Source: Neurospora tetraspora
Lineage: Eukaryota > Ascomycota > Sordariomycetes > Sordariales > Sordariaceae
NCBI RefSeq assembly: GCF_033439725.1
Contig: NW_026944393.1
Span: forward strand, 124,001 to 188,000
Reading direction: 5' to 3'
DNA length: 64,000 bases
Under the pieces are notes generated by a model, which saw only the letters and a list, made by a program, of their open reading frames with translations, had not been told where the DNA came from and ran no database searches. The translations under genes and the position numbers were made by a program. Below, piece after piece: positions 11,571-24,900 of the stretch; position 1 is the first letter of the stretch, and each line of letters opens with the position of its first letter.

Positions 11571-14500
11571 TCGTGTGTCTGGGTGAAAGTGCTTCTGTTC
11601 AGGTCTGGTTAGCCGTAGTCATTACGTTCGTTCAAGCAAGTAGAATGTATCCGCGCTATTCAAGCATGTGTTGACAGTACTGAAAGCCAAGATGGGTTCC
11701 GAGTCCCTGGTTCCGTCAAGCCCAGGGCTGTGATGTGAGTCGACGACGGGGATGAGTGTTCTTCCGTAAGAACCCGTCAGCCCACGAGCGCCCACGAGCG
11801 CCCACCAAGCTAAGCGAGCTAATGCGGCGGTCGATCATGCTACGGTACTGTGACGACGACAAGCTGAAGGAACCGGAAGTGCCGGGAGAATGGCGGCGGC
11901 GGCGAAGGTACGGAAGGGCGATCTCGGAGGGTTGTCCGTTCCATGGACTTGGATATGGCTGTCAGGCCCTCCATTTGTTTCGTTATTCCCGCTCGGTGAC
12001 TTTTCCCTAGGTTTGGTTTTCTTGACGCCGAGGTCGAGGGATCGTCCGGTGCCTTTTTGCGTCAGCCTTTCGACAGAGTTTGAAGGCATTCTGAGCACTG
12101 CTGCACCGCTAAAGCACCGCGGCCGTTGGGCGCTTTTGAACGCGCACTTTGTGTCATGAGTCGTCAACAATGGCGTCGATTATGTGTGACAGACGTATGG
12201 CGCGTAACAAGTGTCTGCAGTTCCCTTTCGAGTCGCGCGTTGCATTCGCCTCGGGACTCGGGATTGGATGCTTTCGAAGAGGCACGAGAGGAAATCTCCA
12301 AGTGAAAAAAAAAGACGAGAAGCGACAAGCGAGAAGGTGCCCAGCGAGACGAGAATGGCACAAAACCTATGTACATATCTTGGTACCCAATGGGTCAGCA
12401 GCCAAAAGCGTGGAACCGGCGCCTGCCCTGATTGATGAACAACGGCCCCGCCATAATGACGTAGGGAATTGGGGAGCTCCATGTGCCTTACAGAACCCCT
12501 GGGGCCTGTGCTGCTCTGGCGCCGGTTTGTGAGTGTAGCAGGGGCAACGGGAATTCCGTCCTCACATTTTGCATTATTTGACAGTGAACAAGCAAAGTCA
12601 TCAGGCACGCCGGTTTTTGCTAGGGAATTAATGGCGGTGAATATGTGCCGTTATTTCCGTATGTGCAGAGTCATGTCCCTGGCAGCGGATGTTGAGGCAA
12701 AAGACACAGGCTGAAAGTGCCAGGACAGCCGTTCATGCATCGCATAGAGGTAGGTACTACTGTATCTGGATGTGGAGATATCTCAATCCGTCTCGAACCA
12801 TTATTACCCATTACACGGTAATGCCATCCATAAGTGTCAATTTACCTACATTTTGAGATCTGTCTTTGAAATCAAAACGCCTCTCACCCACAATGATCAT
12901 CAGATCTCGAAAGATCTCAAAGAGTGCGGTGCCGTGTTGTGATGCGCTGTCGCTCAAGGTACCGCGGCTGCACAAGCACCAACGGGAGGGAGGAGGGAAG
13001 CATGTACATATGTATAGCTTGTAGAGGAGGGGAGGATCAAGGCATGTTAAGGTTGGATTTAAGTTGGCCGTTGGTATGCCGTTGGTGTCTTGGTGCCATC
13101 CTGACTCTTTCAACCGTTGAACCTCAAACGACGCGACATCCTGTTTCCTCTCTCTCTGTTCGAGCCAATGCGTGCCTCTTCCGTTTCTGGACTGATTCAC
13201 CCGTCGTGGTAGGTGTGTATGGCATGTGTGTATATCAGGTCTACGCAAGCGGCCACATCGGCATCGGTTGGCTCGTCTGTCTCTTAGACTAAGTCTAATA
13301 GTTGCGCGCACTAACAACGTTGTGTTTGTTCCATCATGATCCTCTTCGACTTGCCCATCCGGGTCCCTCGGAATGGTAAGCGATAACGGAACACGATCGA
13401 TGACGGGAGTGTCATGCTGGGAAAAAATGACAAAAAAGGGCATCTCTGGCACCTCAAACCAAGAAAGTGAAAATCTCAGAGTTTGGTCGTGCCGGTGGGC
13501 GGACCTGTGGTACCCACCGAGTGCGACCCTATCGGTGCCAAGAATGCAGTTCCTCCACCTTTTCTGTTAGCGGCAGTGGGGATAAGGGCAGCACAGGAAA
13601 GGATGGCAGGGATGCGGCGTTGCAAATACATCATACTTGCATTGGTGGAGATCATGGCGTCCCCCTGGCCGTCTTCACACCTTTTCCAACCTTGATCTCT
13701 CCGACCAGACCGTCTCCAGACCCTCTTCAGACCCAATGGCCATGAGTGCTGTCCTGGGCGGGGAAATCAGGGTGCATCTTCCCTCGCCTTGCCTCCCGAG
13801 TGCGGAAGAATGTTGGCCAAGTCTTCTCATCATTGACTTGTGAGATTTGTTTTGTTTGCTTTTCACAACTTAGTAATATCAATACTACCACGGTCCTACT
13901 ACAACCAGGCCCTTGACTCTTGAGTCCCCTTTTACCGTCCCGCCGGCCTTTTGTTTCAAGTTCCTGGCTCCAACTCTTTCTACGCCGCATCGAGTCGAGT
14001 TCCAGTCTGCTACCTACGCCCTCCCTGCGCCCTGGTCCGTCATATCTTTGACCCAACGACACCACAAGTCTAACCTCGCCAGCAGAGACCGAGGATATAC
14101 ATACATATCCCACTGCAGAGAGTTACCCAAGTACCGCGCGCGCAAACATCCCGTCATCCCGGCACACTCCCAGCGTGACCATCCGACCTTAACCCAACAA
14201 CTCCCGGGCGTGAGACATTCCTGCCAGATGCTTATCCTTATCCACCTCGATTAACAAACACACGACTCCCTCGACTATTACCACCCAATCTTGAGCCATC
14301 AGTATCATCATCACTGTCGTCTCGGCTTACGGCGGGACACAGCCACACGCACAAAGACCAACAACGGCACACTACGCCCGGTCCTCCCCTCGGCCGTTCC
14401 GGCACCGCGGGGCTTCTTTCTTGCGTCAACCGGTTTGATATCATAACCAACACTTGCTGATTACGACAAAGACCAGAACCAACGCAACGTTTAACTTTGG

Positions 14501-16243
14501 ACCTTGTCGTTTTATTATTGCACATTTTGCAAAACACATCGACAACAACACAGCGAGCGTTGTGCAGGTCGGGATCGCGATTCCGCAAATTACTGTACTA
14601 CCCAAACAGCTCACCACTACCCGATATCACGGACGGTTGATTGCGCCCAGCAGCCATAGAAGCGCAGAGATAGAGGTACAGGTACGTGCTGTGGTTTCGT
14701 TTTTATATTATACTCTACTATAACACATACACGCGCCCATGGCAACCTGCATCCCCCAGTGTTTTGGTTTTACTCTTCTTCTTCACATCGGAGTTTTGCG
14801 CATTCCTCTCTTCTCCACACTTGAGAAATGGGCAAGGAGACACAAGAGTCTCTCTTGCTTTGCTCGCTCCGACTTGCTTGTTGTTACTGAGGTGCTCTTG
14901 CTGTTGCTGTTTGTTGCACCTTCCCTCCCCACCGCATTACCATGTTCCCCAGCTGGGCTCCTTCCATGTCATGTCCCCAAGTCTGGGGCAATTTGAGAGT
15001 CTAGATCCAGACAGAGACTCGAGACCTCATGCACATCCTATCCACATCCATCATGCACATCCCATCTACATCCACCCATGGCATGGAAGTGCACGGTGAC
15101 CCAAACGGGAGATCCGGACAACGGTCAACGATGGATGGAGGCTTAGTTGTGTGGGAGTTCAACGCCGAGTCGACTTTTCTTCCATCCATCTGCCATCATC
15201 CCAACCTCAACTGCTCCCTCCCTTATGTTGATGACATGGACCATTACGGTACCTCATCCCATCTTCAAGACTGGCCATTCGCTGGCGGCATCTCCATGCT
15301 ATGCACAGGTGCAGCTGTTGCTCAGCCAGCCCTACCTTGTCACTCCCAACTGGAGTCAAGCTGAGGTGAGCGTGCTTGTGCATGGCGAACGCAGCAGCGC
15401 CAGTGCGCTGAATGGCTCAAATTGACGTTTGAGAGGGCTGTGTGTGAGATTGTTTACCTCAGGTAAATCCCCAGGTCACCACGGTCCAAGTTCCATGTCA
15501 TAGTGCCATCGCCACGGTCTCCCCGTGAATGGTTGTTGTGATGTGTTCACGGTCTAGTGTGTGCACCGTTGGGTCATGGTTTATCATGTTTCAGTGTTGG
15601 ATAGTATAAGAATGACTGAGCTGTGTATCTGTATCGTCACAACGCCATGTGTCTGCTTGGTGGAGAGGGAGGAGAAGGAGGGGCCCTTTCTCAGAACGGT
15701 CGCTCCTTCTTCATCAACTTGCTCGATACGGATCATGCCTGTCCAACACAGCCGTCCAACATGGCACCACGTCTAGACTGCACTCACTTCACGTCCCCAT
15801 TCAACCCCAACACCTCTCTCAAGCCCCCCTTGACGGATCACCTTGAAAGAGAGACCAGGTCCCGCCCTCTTCTAGATCCCATCACTCCACATGGGTTTCA
15901 TGGAGGACGCTGGCTCAGGCTCCGAGTCCCGTCTCATTCGTCCCATCACTCCCGCCTTCCAGTATTACACTACCGGTTGTTACTACTACCCCGTCCCTTC
16001 GGCCCATCTGCTGCCGGGCTACACTGCACATCTTTTTTCCACTCTTTGATATCACCTTCGTTTTCAACCGTCCTTTTCATCATCCTCTCATGTCACCCTC
16101 CTGCTACCTTTCTCTGCATCCGCTTCGTGGCGGACCCCTCCAACCTTGTTGTTGTTGGTAGCATAACAGCTACATCTCCGCCCCCATCTGTCGTCACCGT
16201 TCAAACCACGCCTAGCCAGGATCAGTCTCTAATCTAGCCCACC
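11571..16243. other. Long intergenic stretch and probable leader of the arrestin gene
   Basis: No gene can be supported. Open frames reach about 210 codons on the reverse strand (12811-13452) and 204 on the forward strand (15623-16237), but they lack domains and look like chance frames in GC-rich or CT-rich DNA. A 10-bp unit CCCACGAGCG is tandemly repeated at 11781-11800. From about 13,870 onward the sequence has the CA/CT-rich texture of Neurospora leaders. The arrestin transcript may start well upstream and may contain upstream open frames. Confidence 0.45.
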
Positions 16244-19200
16244 ATGTATTCAACAGGCCCCCAACAACGTAATCGACAACGACGTCAGCCGTACTCGTCA
16301 TCTTCTCGTGGATCCATCTACTACACTCCTACCACAGGTCACAACAGGCGCAGCGCCCCGGTATCTACAACAACCCCCTCGTTTCCCAGTCCCTTGATAG
16401 GACCTCGTCAACGCCGTCCACACTCGATTCACATTTCAGCATATCCTCCCGGTTTCATTCCGCACGAGCTACGACCTGACCCGCTTGCCGAAAAGGACCG
16501 GAAGCGAAAGGAGCAGAAGGACAAGAAGGCCAGGAAGAGGGCGGAGAAGAAGCAAAACAAGCGTCGGAAACTTGAGGAGAAAGCTCGCCGAAGAAGATCC
16601 GAGCAGCTTCCACCCGTTCGTTTACTACCCCCGGCCGGGGAAGCGGTCCACAAAGTCATAGACAAGATCTTGTCTGTCTTCTCCATTAAAGCAAAGAAAC
16701 CCCCGAAATCAGCTACGCTGGCGTCCCAGGCTACCGACACCGCCCCCAGGACGAGGAGACCGAGGACGTCGAGTTTAATCGGTCACTTTCGCAGATCCAA
16801 GTACGAGACAACAGTGGGCCCGGAGCTCACAGTCGACCAGTCCGCCATGACTGCCGTCGCCTCTATACCCGCATCTCCCATGGTGCTACCCAACAACCGG
16901 AGTAGCGTGGTGTCTGCTTGCACTTGCAAGTCGGCGATTTCATCAGTTACCGAACTTCAGAAGCCCGTTGCGTCCGGAAGCGGTGTAACATGTTCAATAG
17001 TGTTGGCGGAACCAAATGTCTTCTTGACTGGGTTCGACCACAATGACCGTGCCCGGGAAGAAAGTCACGGCGCATCCGCTTTGCTCCGCGGAAAGCTCCA
17101 GCTGAACGTGTCAAAGAACGTTAAGCTCAAATCTGTGACATTGAAGCTCATAGGCAAAGCGAGGACGGAATGGCCAGAAGGAATTCCACCCAACAAAACA
17201 GAAACACATGAGGAGCAAGTTTTGCGAACACAGTCCTTAGTCTTCTTCCAAGCCATCCACGGCGGACGGTGGGAGACGGAATATGGAAACCAGTGCACAT
17301 ACTCACTCAAGGGAAGTGGGTGCAGCCACAACCCTCGGGGTTCTCTGTCATCCAACATCTCCAATGGCTCCTTCTCCCACCTCACCGGAAAGCGACACTC
17401 AACCAGCCTGACTGCCAAGGAGCTCAAGAGGCTCTCGCTTCAGTCTGTCAACTCTCGGAGCTTTGGTAAAGGCGACTCTCCCTTCGCAAGCCAGATCCAT
17501 GCAAAGGGGTACAAGGTGTTCCAGGCTGGTACATACGAGTACACGTTTGAGCTGCCCATCGACCATCATCAGTTGGAGACCACCAAGCTGCAGTACGGAT
17601 CCGTCAAGTGGGAGTTGGAAGCAACGGTAGAACGTGCGGGCGCCTTCAAGCCCAATCTTCACGGCACCAAGGAGGTGTCCATCGTTCGGTTGCCGGATTC
17701 CATGTCGCTTGAAATGTCAGAACCCATCTCCATCAGCAGGCAATGGGAAGATCAGCTGCATTACGACATCATGATCTCTGGCAAGAGCTTTCCCATTGGC
17801 GCCAAGATCCCTATTGCCTTTAAGCTCACCCCGCTGGCCAAGGTTCAAGTACACAAGCTTAAGGTGTTTGTGACGGAGAGCGTTGAGTATTGGACCAACG
17901 ACAGGCACGTAACCCGAAAGGATGCTGGAAGAAAGATCTTATTGCTCGAAAAAACTGCTGGGAAACCCCTTGATAAGCAGTTTGAGACCAGCGACTTCCG
18001 CATTCTGAGCGGTGGTGAACTAAGCCCTGAGCAACGTGAAGAGGGCAGGCGGTCCGCGGCAGCGCGAAGGATGGTGCAAGCAGCCAGGACAAACGCGCCA
18101 TCGCCGCCATTGCCGAACCCGACTGAGAACTTACTGGGCGATCTGGATCTTGGCTTGGAAACCTTCTGGGGCAGTACCGAGCTTGAGATGAATGTGCAAA
18201 TTCCGACATGCGCCATGATGAGCCGGGATAAGAACCTTCGGCTTCACCCAGACTGCAGTTGGAAGAATGTCAATGTATTTCACTGGATCAAGGTATGTGG
18301 AATCCTCTCCCTGAACAACCCGCGGAATGTCAGTTCACTAACACTTCACTACCAGATTGTCATGAGGATATCTCGACTGGATCCTGAAGACCCCTTGGGC
18401 AAGCGTAGACGCCATTTCGAAATTAGCATCGACAGCCCGTTTACTGTACTGAACTGCCGTGCGACGCAGGCGAATACCGCGCTTCCTCAATATGGTCTAG
18501 ATGGCCCCATGGCTTTCGAGCGTCAACAGACATCCTGCGGTTGTCCTGATGCCGATGTTCTGGACAGGGGCGCATCGAGCTCGTTTGGACAGCTGCAACT
18601 CGTGGAGCAGGATGTCCTGAGCCCTAGTGGCAGCCGACTGGGCCTCAACAGGCTCAGCGCATCGGTCTTACCCTCGGTCCCTCAAGCCGCTCACGTCCAT
18701 GATTCACTGGCACCTGGTGGCTTGCCTGTTAACCGAGCCCGGGGTCACACGCTACCGAGCCCTCTCCAACGGCCCATCCACCTTATCCGCTGCCCATCAT
18801 ACAACCCACCGGCATTTGATGCTGACGAGCCCCCGCCGCCGCTCCAAGCCGATTTGATGACGCCGCCGCCCCAATACGATGCCATCATTGGTACGCCCAG
18901 TGTTGACGGCCTAGCAGACTATTTTGCCAGGCTCGCAGACTATGAGGATACCGGACGACCAAAGATGGGTGACCGAAGCGGCAGCCAGGAGAGTGTTGCT
19001 ACATTGAGAGGCATCCCTAGGCCGACCAGCAGAGACGAAGGCTTCTTTGCTTCTAATCAAGTGGTAACTGGCTCTGACTTGCCAGCTAACAAGGACTACG
19101 ACGATGACTCGTCAAGTAGCGCGGACGAAGAAGAGGGACCGGCAAGGCCGCATCGTGGTGGCCGAGTCAACGTTGCCAACCCAAGGACACCAGGTGGCAG

Positions 19201-19288
19201 GCTCATTCCGAGTAGGAGCTTGGAGATTGAGCGCCCTGTGATGCGACTCGACATGGGCTCTTTGACTGCTAGGAGGAGAGGACTATGA
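16244..19288 (+). CDS. Alpha-arrestin (ART family) ubiquitin-ligase adaptor
   Basis: Two exons, 16244-18292 and 18356-19288, giving 993 residues. The 63-nt intron (GTATGT, CTAAC, CCAG) keeps frame without a stop, so an unspliced reading would add 21 residues. Residues about 75-115 are a very basic Lys/Arg/Glu stretch. An arrestin N-like beta-sandwich starts near 250 and an arrestin C-like domain near 480. The tail is disordered and carries PPQY (854-857), a PPxY motif that in this family binds the WW domains of Rsp5/Nedd4-type ligases. Family members recruit the ligase to plasma-membrane transporters for endocytosis. The protein is longer than yeast Rod1 or Aspergillus CreD because of a long N-terminal extension, so I do not assign a paralogue. 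The start context CCCACCATGT is good. Confidence 0.88.
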   Translation: MYSTGPQQRNRQRRQPYSSSSRGSIYYTPTTGHNRRSAPVSTTTPSFPSPLIGPRQRRPHSIHISAYPPGFIPHELRPDPLAEKDRKRKEQKDKKARKRAEKKQNKRRKLEEKARRRRSEQLPPVRLLPPAGEAVHKVIDKILSVFSIKAKKPPKSATLASQATDTAPRTRRPRTSSLIGHFRRSKYETTVGPELTVDQSAMTAVASIPASPMVLPNNRSSVVSACTCKSAISSVTELQKPVASGSGVTCSIVLAEPNVFLTGFDHNDRAREESHGASALLRGKLQLNVSKNVKLKSVTLKLIGKARTEWPEGIPPNKTETHEEQVLRTQSLVFFQAIHGGRWETEYGNQCTYSLKGSGCSHNPRGSLSSNISNGSFSHLTGKRHSTSLTAKELKRLSLQSVNSRSFGKGDSPFASQIHAKGYKVFQAGTYEYTFELPIDHHQLETTKLQYGSVKWELEATVERAGAFKPNLHGTKEVSIVRLPDSMSLEMSEPISISRQWEDQLHYDIMISGKSFPIGAKIPIAFKLTPLAKVQVHKLKVFVTESVEYWTNDRHVTRKDAGRKILLLEKTAGKPLDKQFETSDFRILSGGELSPEQREEGRRSAAARRMVQAARTNAPSPPLPNPTENLLGDLDLGLETFWGSTELEMNVQIPTCAMMSRDKNLRLHPDCSWKNVNVFHWIKVCGILSLNNPRNVSSLTLHYQIVMRISRLDPEDPLGKRRRHFEISIDSPFTVLNCRATQANTALPQYGLDGPMAFERQQTSCGCPDADVLDRGASSSFGQLQLVEQDVLSPSGSRLGLNRLSASVLPSVPQAAHVHDSLAPGGLPVNRARGHTLPSPLQRPIHLIRCPSYNPPAFDADEPPPPLQADLMTPPPQYDAIIGTPSVDGLADYFARLADYEDTGRPKMGDRSGSQESVATLRGIPRPTSRDEGFFASNQVVTGSDLPANKDYDDDSSSSADEEEGPARPHRGGRVNVANPRTPGGRLIPSRSLEIERPVMRLDMGSLTARRRGL
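18293..18355 (+). other. Frame-preserving 63-nt intron in the arrestin gene
   Basis: The segment starts GTATGT, has a CTAAC branch site and ends CCAG. It is a multiple of three and contains no stop, so retention would insert 21 residues inside the arrestin C region. Splicing is inferred because it joins HWIK to IVMRISRL, a sensible arrestin strand. Confidence 0.85.
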
Positions 19289-20819
19289 TCATGACTTTCA
19301 ATGACTTGATGTATGTGTACGGTCAAGGAAGTTGGTGCACAAGAAGGCGTTTGAGCATTTTGCATTTGGTGGGCTGGTCCATTGATAGACGGTGTTTTCT
19401 CAACCCATTGGGGGATTTCTGTCTGGAAACACGCATAGACACAATGAATGAGGAGAGGGGAAAAGCTGGAGTTCTTTTTTTCGGCATGACACGGAATAGG
19501 AGGGTGGCTATGGCAATGATGGCATGACAACGCATTAAAAGACAAGGGCATAAGGCGGCTACGGCGGCTTGATATGTTCATTTACGAATGGCGTTTGGGG
19601 AGGGAACTGGTGAATTGTACAAGGGCAAAGGGAAATAAACTTGATACTTAGCATTAACATGATGATGTTCTTTTTGGCCTGTTCTTTCAGACTTTAAAAA
19701 CAGTTAGTAGACTGTGTGGGCTTTGCATAGTAGTGTAGTGGATGCGAAGGACGGACGAGATATGTGGTTGATATTTGTATTGCGAGAGCTGAGTCAGTAT
19801 CATCATTGTAACTCGTTCGTTGGTTGTTATCACCTAGTGAAAGAAAAGGAGGGTGCAGAGAGAGTAGTTTTATAAACACTGAGTGACTTATCTCTATCAT
19901 TTCCTTGATACCCACAAGATGTGAAGGTGGAATCGTGGAGAGCCTGGAGTCCAGGAGAGGGAGACTGGAGTTGAAGACTGGGTTGTTGAAGATCTCGAAG
20001 ATCACGAGCCACTGTTGGCGGAGCCCCCAAACTCCAAAGAAATGGAAATCCACTGGGCCAAGTGATGGTTGCCGCTTTGCCAGCTGAATGGCTCTCTTGG
20101 CACCCAAATGACAGCCAGATGGCACCTGGTCATTCCCTGTTGTGCTCCGCTGGACTGTGCCCCGTTCTCCCTTTTCCGCCTGGGTCGCCCTTCTCGGACA
20201 GCCAGCGCCCTGGGCCTGGATTCAGTCAGCTGCAGTTCCCAGTCCCACACAGCTTCCACACTGACCTTCAGTTCATCTTTCAGCTCCCGCTTCTCACGGT
20301 CGCAACCACCAACACGAGGGACGGACACGGCGGAGAAGCCTGTTTTGCGCATTTCTCGGGTGGCTGGTCGTCCAACTTCTCTCGTTGTCGTCGTCGTCGA
20401 GTCAACCACCGAAACACACTCGTTGAAACATCTCCATCAACACTCTCGTTTTTGCAAATCAATATTCTATCGCATATCGAATTATTCGCCAGTTCCAGAC
20501 TCGGACGATTTATACGGGCAATTTACAGTAGCACGGACTCCACTACGCGCCCGTCTCACTCGAACCCAGACGGGAATACGAAAGAGACACAACCTTCTCC
20601 CTAATCTTACGCACCACGCTTTCATCTTTCGCGACGGCAGACCGAATTGTCGAAGCTGTGGAGGCCGTGAATTGACACCGAGTTGACGATTCCTCCCATC
20701 CTCTCTCGGCCCCGCCCCGTGCATCGCTTTTTGCTCTTTTCCGGACCCCGACGACACAAACGAAACCCTCGCCGAACGACCCTTGACCCGGCCCTCGACG
20801 GCCTCACATATTGCCAACC
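19289..20819. other. Intergenic: arrestin 3' region and csc-1 promoter/leader
   Basis: No gene seen. The segment from about 20,100 to 20,819 is a CT/CA-rich leader with short upstream open frames, leading into the csc-1 start codon. Confidence 0.5.
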
Positions 20820-21963
20820 ATGGGCAGATTCGGGGATTTCAGCAGCATATGTCGTATTGCACCTATTCCGCTATGTGCGTCAGTTGGCCCGATAACATCG
20901 ATCGCCAGTGGCGTCGGCATCGAGCCGGACTGCTATGCGCGCAACATTGAGGTGGCCAACACCATCATCTTTCAGGGCGCGGCCAGCGTGATGCATATTG
21001 TTGCGCTGGTCATGACGGTGGTCATGTTGTTGCATGTGAGGGGGAAGTTTACTGCTGTTGGTAGGTTTGCCTTTGCCCGAATAGACGTTGGGGGGAAATG
21101 GGTGTTAACCAAGTATATTGTGTCCAGGCCGCAAAGAGATCACCACCTTCTTCTACCTCTACATGATCCTCACCTTCCTCTCCCTCTGCATCGATGCCGG
21201 CGTCATTCCACCGCACTCCGGTTCTTACCCTTACTTCGTCGCCGTACAGGCCGGTCTTGCCTCAGCCCTTGTTACCTGCCTCGTAATCAACGGCTTCGTC
21301 GGCTTCCAGCTCTATGAGGACGGCACTCCTCTCTCGTTGTGGATGCTCCGCCTTAGCTCTTTTGTGGCATTCGTCATCTCCTTCCTCGTCGGTCTGGCTA
21401 CGTTTAAATCATGGGCCGGCTTGGGTCCCACCAACACTGTCGGCATCTTCGTCGTGCTCTACCTGCTTAACGCCCTCCAGCTTTTGATCTACGTCGTAAT
21501 GCAGATCATCCTCGTTACTCGCACCCTACAGGACCGCTGGCCGTTGGGAGACATCGCCTTCGGCGTCTTCTTCTTCATCGCCGGCCAAGTCATCCTCTAC
21601 GCCTTCAGCTCGCCCATCTGCGAGGGTATTTCGCACTACCTCGACGGTCTCTTCTTCGCCACGACATGCAACCTGCTGGCCGTGATGATGGTGTACAAGT
21701 ACTGGGACTCGATCACCAAGGAGGACTTGGAGTTCTCTGTGGGCACCAGGATGAACAACTGGGAGGTCAAGGAGTTGTTGCCCCAGGGCCCGGAGGAGGA
21801 CAGGAGGGCGACGGTCTATGCGGATCCGATTTATGAGGGGCATTATGCTCCTGGACCGGGAACGGGAAGTGGTGCTAGTGCGAGCGGGTATGAGGGTGGA
21901 CATCACAGACGGGAGAGTCACGGGTATACGCCTAGTCCCAACAGGCAGTCTTTGAGGTATTAG
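20820..21963 (+). CDS. csc-1: Chitin synthase export chaperone, Chs7 type
   Basis: Two exons, 20820-21060 and 21128-21963, giving 358 residues. The intron is 67 nt with GTAGGT, a TTAAC branch site and CCAG, and it splits a Gly codon. The start sits in a good context (CAACCATGG). The protein opens with GDFSSICRIAPIPLC, characteristic of the Chs7 family, and has about seven hydrophobic membrane segments, a conserved GFVGFQLYEDGTPLSLW stretch and a soluble acidic, Ser/Gly-rich tail. Chs7 proteins sit in the endoplasmic reticulum membrane and are needed for exit of a class IV chitin synthase (yeast Chs3) to the cell surface. In Neurospora the gene is called csc-1. Length and all landmarks look intact. 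Confidence 0.95.
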
Positions 21964-24900
21964 AACGCCTGACACGGCCTGAGATGTGCTAGGAAAGAAA
22001 GTGTAGAGAATGAGATGGATGGATGGATGGACAGAGACGGATGGATTGTGGTTGTGATGTTTCAGCGGTTGATTGATACCATGTGCTCACGGCACTCGTC
22101 ATGTTCTTGTTTTGGTTGGGCGGGCGCAAAAATGCACAACGCAGCTTATGATTTTTTTTTTTTTGGTAATGGAAACAGAACAGCAACAGCAGCAAGTACC
22201 CCGACGACAGCGTGTTTGAGAATTCACTTTATTCTTGGTTGGCGTTAATGGACCCGAAAGCTTGGGCATGTCGAATGCTACACGAGCAAGACTTTTGGGA
22301 TGATTACGCCGTTATTGGGGAAGTCGTCGAGACAACGCTGCTTGACCTAAATGCCTGGGAAAGTTTTTGGTAATATTCTTCTTTTAGACATTGATAGCAT
22401 TATACCACTTTTCATCACACAGCTCGCAGGCAGTTCGCAGGGACTTCGGCTGCTTGTTATCGTATCACTCTTGGAGATACTGTGAAGGTGTGTATAGGTA
22501 GGTAAGTGTTATTGTCCTCACCAGACACTGATGGCCAATATAACCGGACATATAGACAAAGGAGGCAGCCGAGGCACCCTTGGCACTTTGCACACATTGA
22601 CTGACTATGTATGGGCTCTCAAATACGGACAGCACCTGGTTTGTACATAAAGTCAGGTAATCATGGTCAGCATCTGAGGTTATATAACAAGTCGGAAGTA
22701 GTAATGGCGCTTGGCGGAATTACAAAGTTCGTGGGTTAGGGGGTTGGAAAATTGGATGGTGATGAATGGATGCTGCAAGCCAAGCTGACAATTAGCTGCA
22801 GCCACTATAAGTAAGTCGACAATGGAGAAGGCTATGAGGACGATGTGGTACAAACTGCTCAGGGCAGGCATCGGCGTTCACCTTCATCGCAGAAGCGACC
22901 TGAATCACTAAACCATCACTAAGCCTCACAGAGTGGCCTATACTCGATACACACAGTTTCTCTAGCCTCGTGGCGTGAGGCCATGCCCCTAGGTAATGTA
23001 CCATTCAGAGGTATAATTATACCAGAGGCCACCCGAACTGATGACACCCTTTCACGCTGGGTAGAGGTAGTATATGTCAGCCCCTTTTTCCTCGTTAGAT
23101 TAGACCATGGCGCAACAATGTGAACAACGGCAGTTTGACACCAAGCAGGTTTCAATGTTAAAAGGTGCCAATGGATGGTCCGTGTGTGTATCTCGTGGGA
23201 GATACAGAGGAGACACCGCCCACTATATCTCCGACCGACATGGACGAGGTCTCCATTCTCCCCTCATGCTAGAAGCAGATCTCTCAACTGACGCCACGCG
23301 AATTTCCTTTTTTTCTGAAGATATAAAGCAAGGAAAAAGAAACTCCGTCAGCCTCGTGATGGTATTCTCTCACCTGGGGACGTAACATTGGGACTTTTGT
23401 TGTTAAATGCAGTCAGTCATATCATGGTTCCTTTTTTTTTCGGGAGGGTAGGTCTGGGAACCTAAACCTAGGGAGGAGGCAATTGTAATTTGCAGATTTA
23501 CGACATTTGCCGACTATAATACGACGGGTCCCGGTCGCTCCTTATTTCCCCGATTCCTGCTCGCGACTCACTGACCGCACGACTATTTGAGTATCGGATG
23601 GGAGTTTCCAGTTCGCCGAGGTTCAAATTTTTTTTTTTTTTTGGGCTTGTTAGTCAATTAGCGTTGGAATTCGTACCCGAGCACCACAGCACATCATGTC
23701 ATGTCACTTTTGGCAGTATTGTCGGTCGGGATACAACTGAACTGAACCGAATGAATACGTCACGGAAATCATTTTATTAGTTCACACTCGCTCTTTTGCG
23801 GTGGGACCCTTGTCCTTACCAGATGATAAATCCCATTGCACCTTGCTGGGTCTCTCTTTCCTTTTGTCTGCCTGTATCGGTTCGGTTGTTGGTCGTTGGT
23901 GGTTCCTTCTAACTCGGTCGTCAGCTCGTGCTGCATTTTCTTTTCTGCCAATTGGGGCTTTGGAAAGTCGCCGGAGTAATTATTCCATTCTCTCTTTGTC
24001 ACTTCTCCCTGCCTAGTCGCACACGGCACTTGACTCACTGGAGTGTAGGAACTATCTGTCCTTTTTGTCTTTGACTACAAATGCTGACAGTGCGCGCACA
24101 ATTACAACTGTTTGCCTAGAAATACCGATGATGAGTCGCATTGATATTGTGAGAATCCCTCCCTCGTTATTCAGTGCAACCGTGACCCATTTTGGGAAAT
24201 CTGCTAGGTTCCTAACTAGTCTCCCTTAGGTTGGCCTCACCCCCTATACGGACGAGGGAGCGAGGCATGTGCAACCAAAACAAGGACCGGTTGCGCCCAA
24301 ATTAAAATATCATTCGGTAATTTTCCCCAACCCTCTCCATTATGTCGACTCCATTTTTACCTATAGACAGCCTGACAGCACACAAGTACCATCACCACAG
24401 TATACATATGCGATCGGTACTTGGCTCACTGACTATAGGACTTTCCAGGATACATACACTGGGATACCTGGAATAGCACACACAAAGATAGGAAAACACA
24501 TCCACTCTTTTTGCCAGTCCACATCCCCATCCCATTCCCTTTCATCCACACACCACGTCCGGCACATGTAATAGGGCCTAATAAGCAATACTAATTATCG
24601 TATGTCCATGCACGCACATGGCAGCTGCTTTGTCTCATCAGTCAGTCAGTCCTATAGAGGGGAGGAGCTCATGAGGAGCTGGTTTCGTAATGATGGGAAA
24701 ACATTGCGCAGCCTAACCGTGTGGGAACGGAAAAAAAAAATCATCAAGGTACCTTTAACTTGTACCGACCTACAATTCATTCACCCTTTTTGCCTTGCGT
24801 GTCACATCTCATCTTTTTTCTAGCTTGCTTGGACGCCCTTTCTTTCTCCAATACTTTTCTTCCCGCCCTATAGGTATCACCACAACATCTCATCACTTAG

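Noticed and set aside
12811-13452. 213-codon reverse-strand frame
   Set aside because: No recognisable features and no codon or splice pattern; treated as chance.
15623-16237. 204-codon forward frame ending just before the arrestin start codon
   Set aside because: Composition (Ser, Pro, His, Leu) is that of a translated CT-rich leader. Might be a long upstream ORF but nothing supports a protein product.
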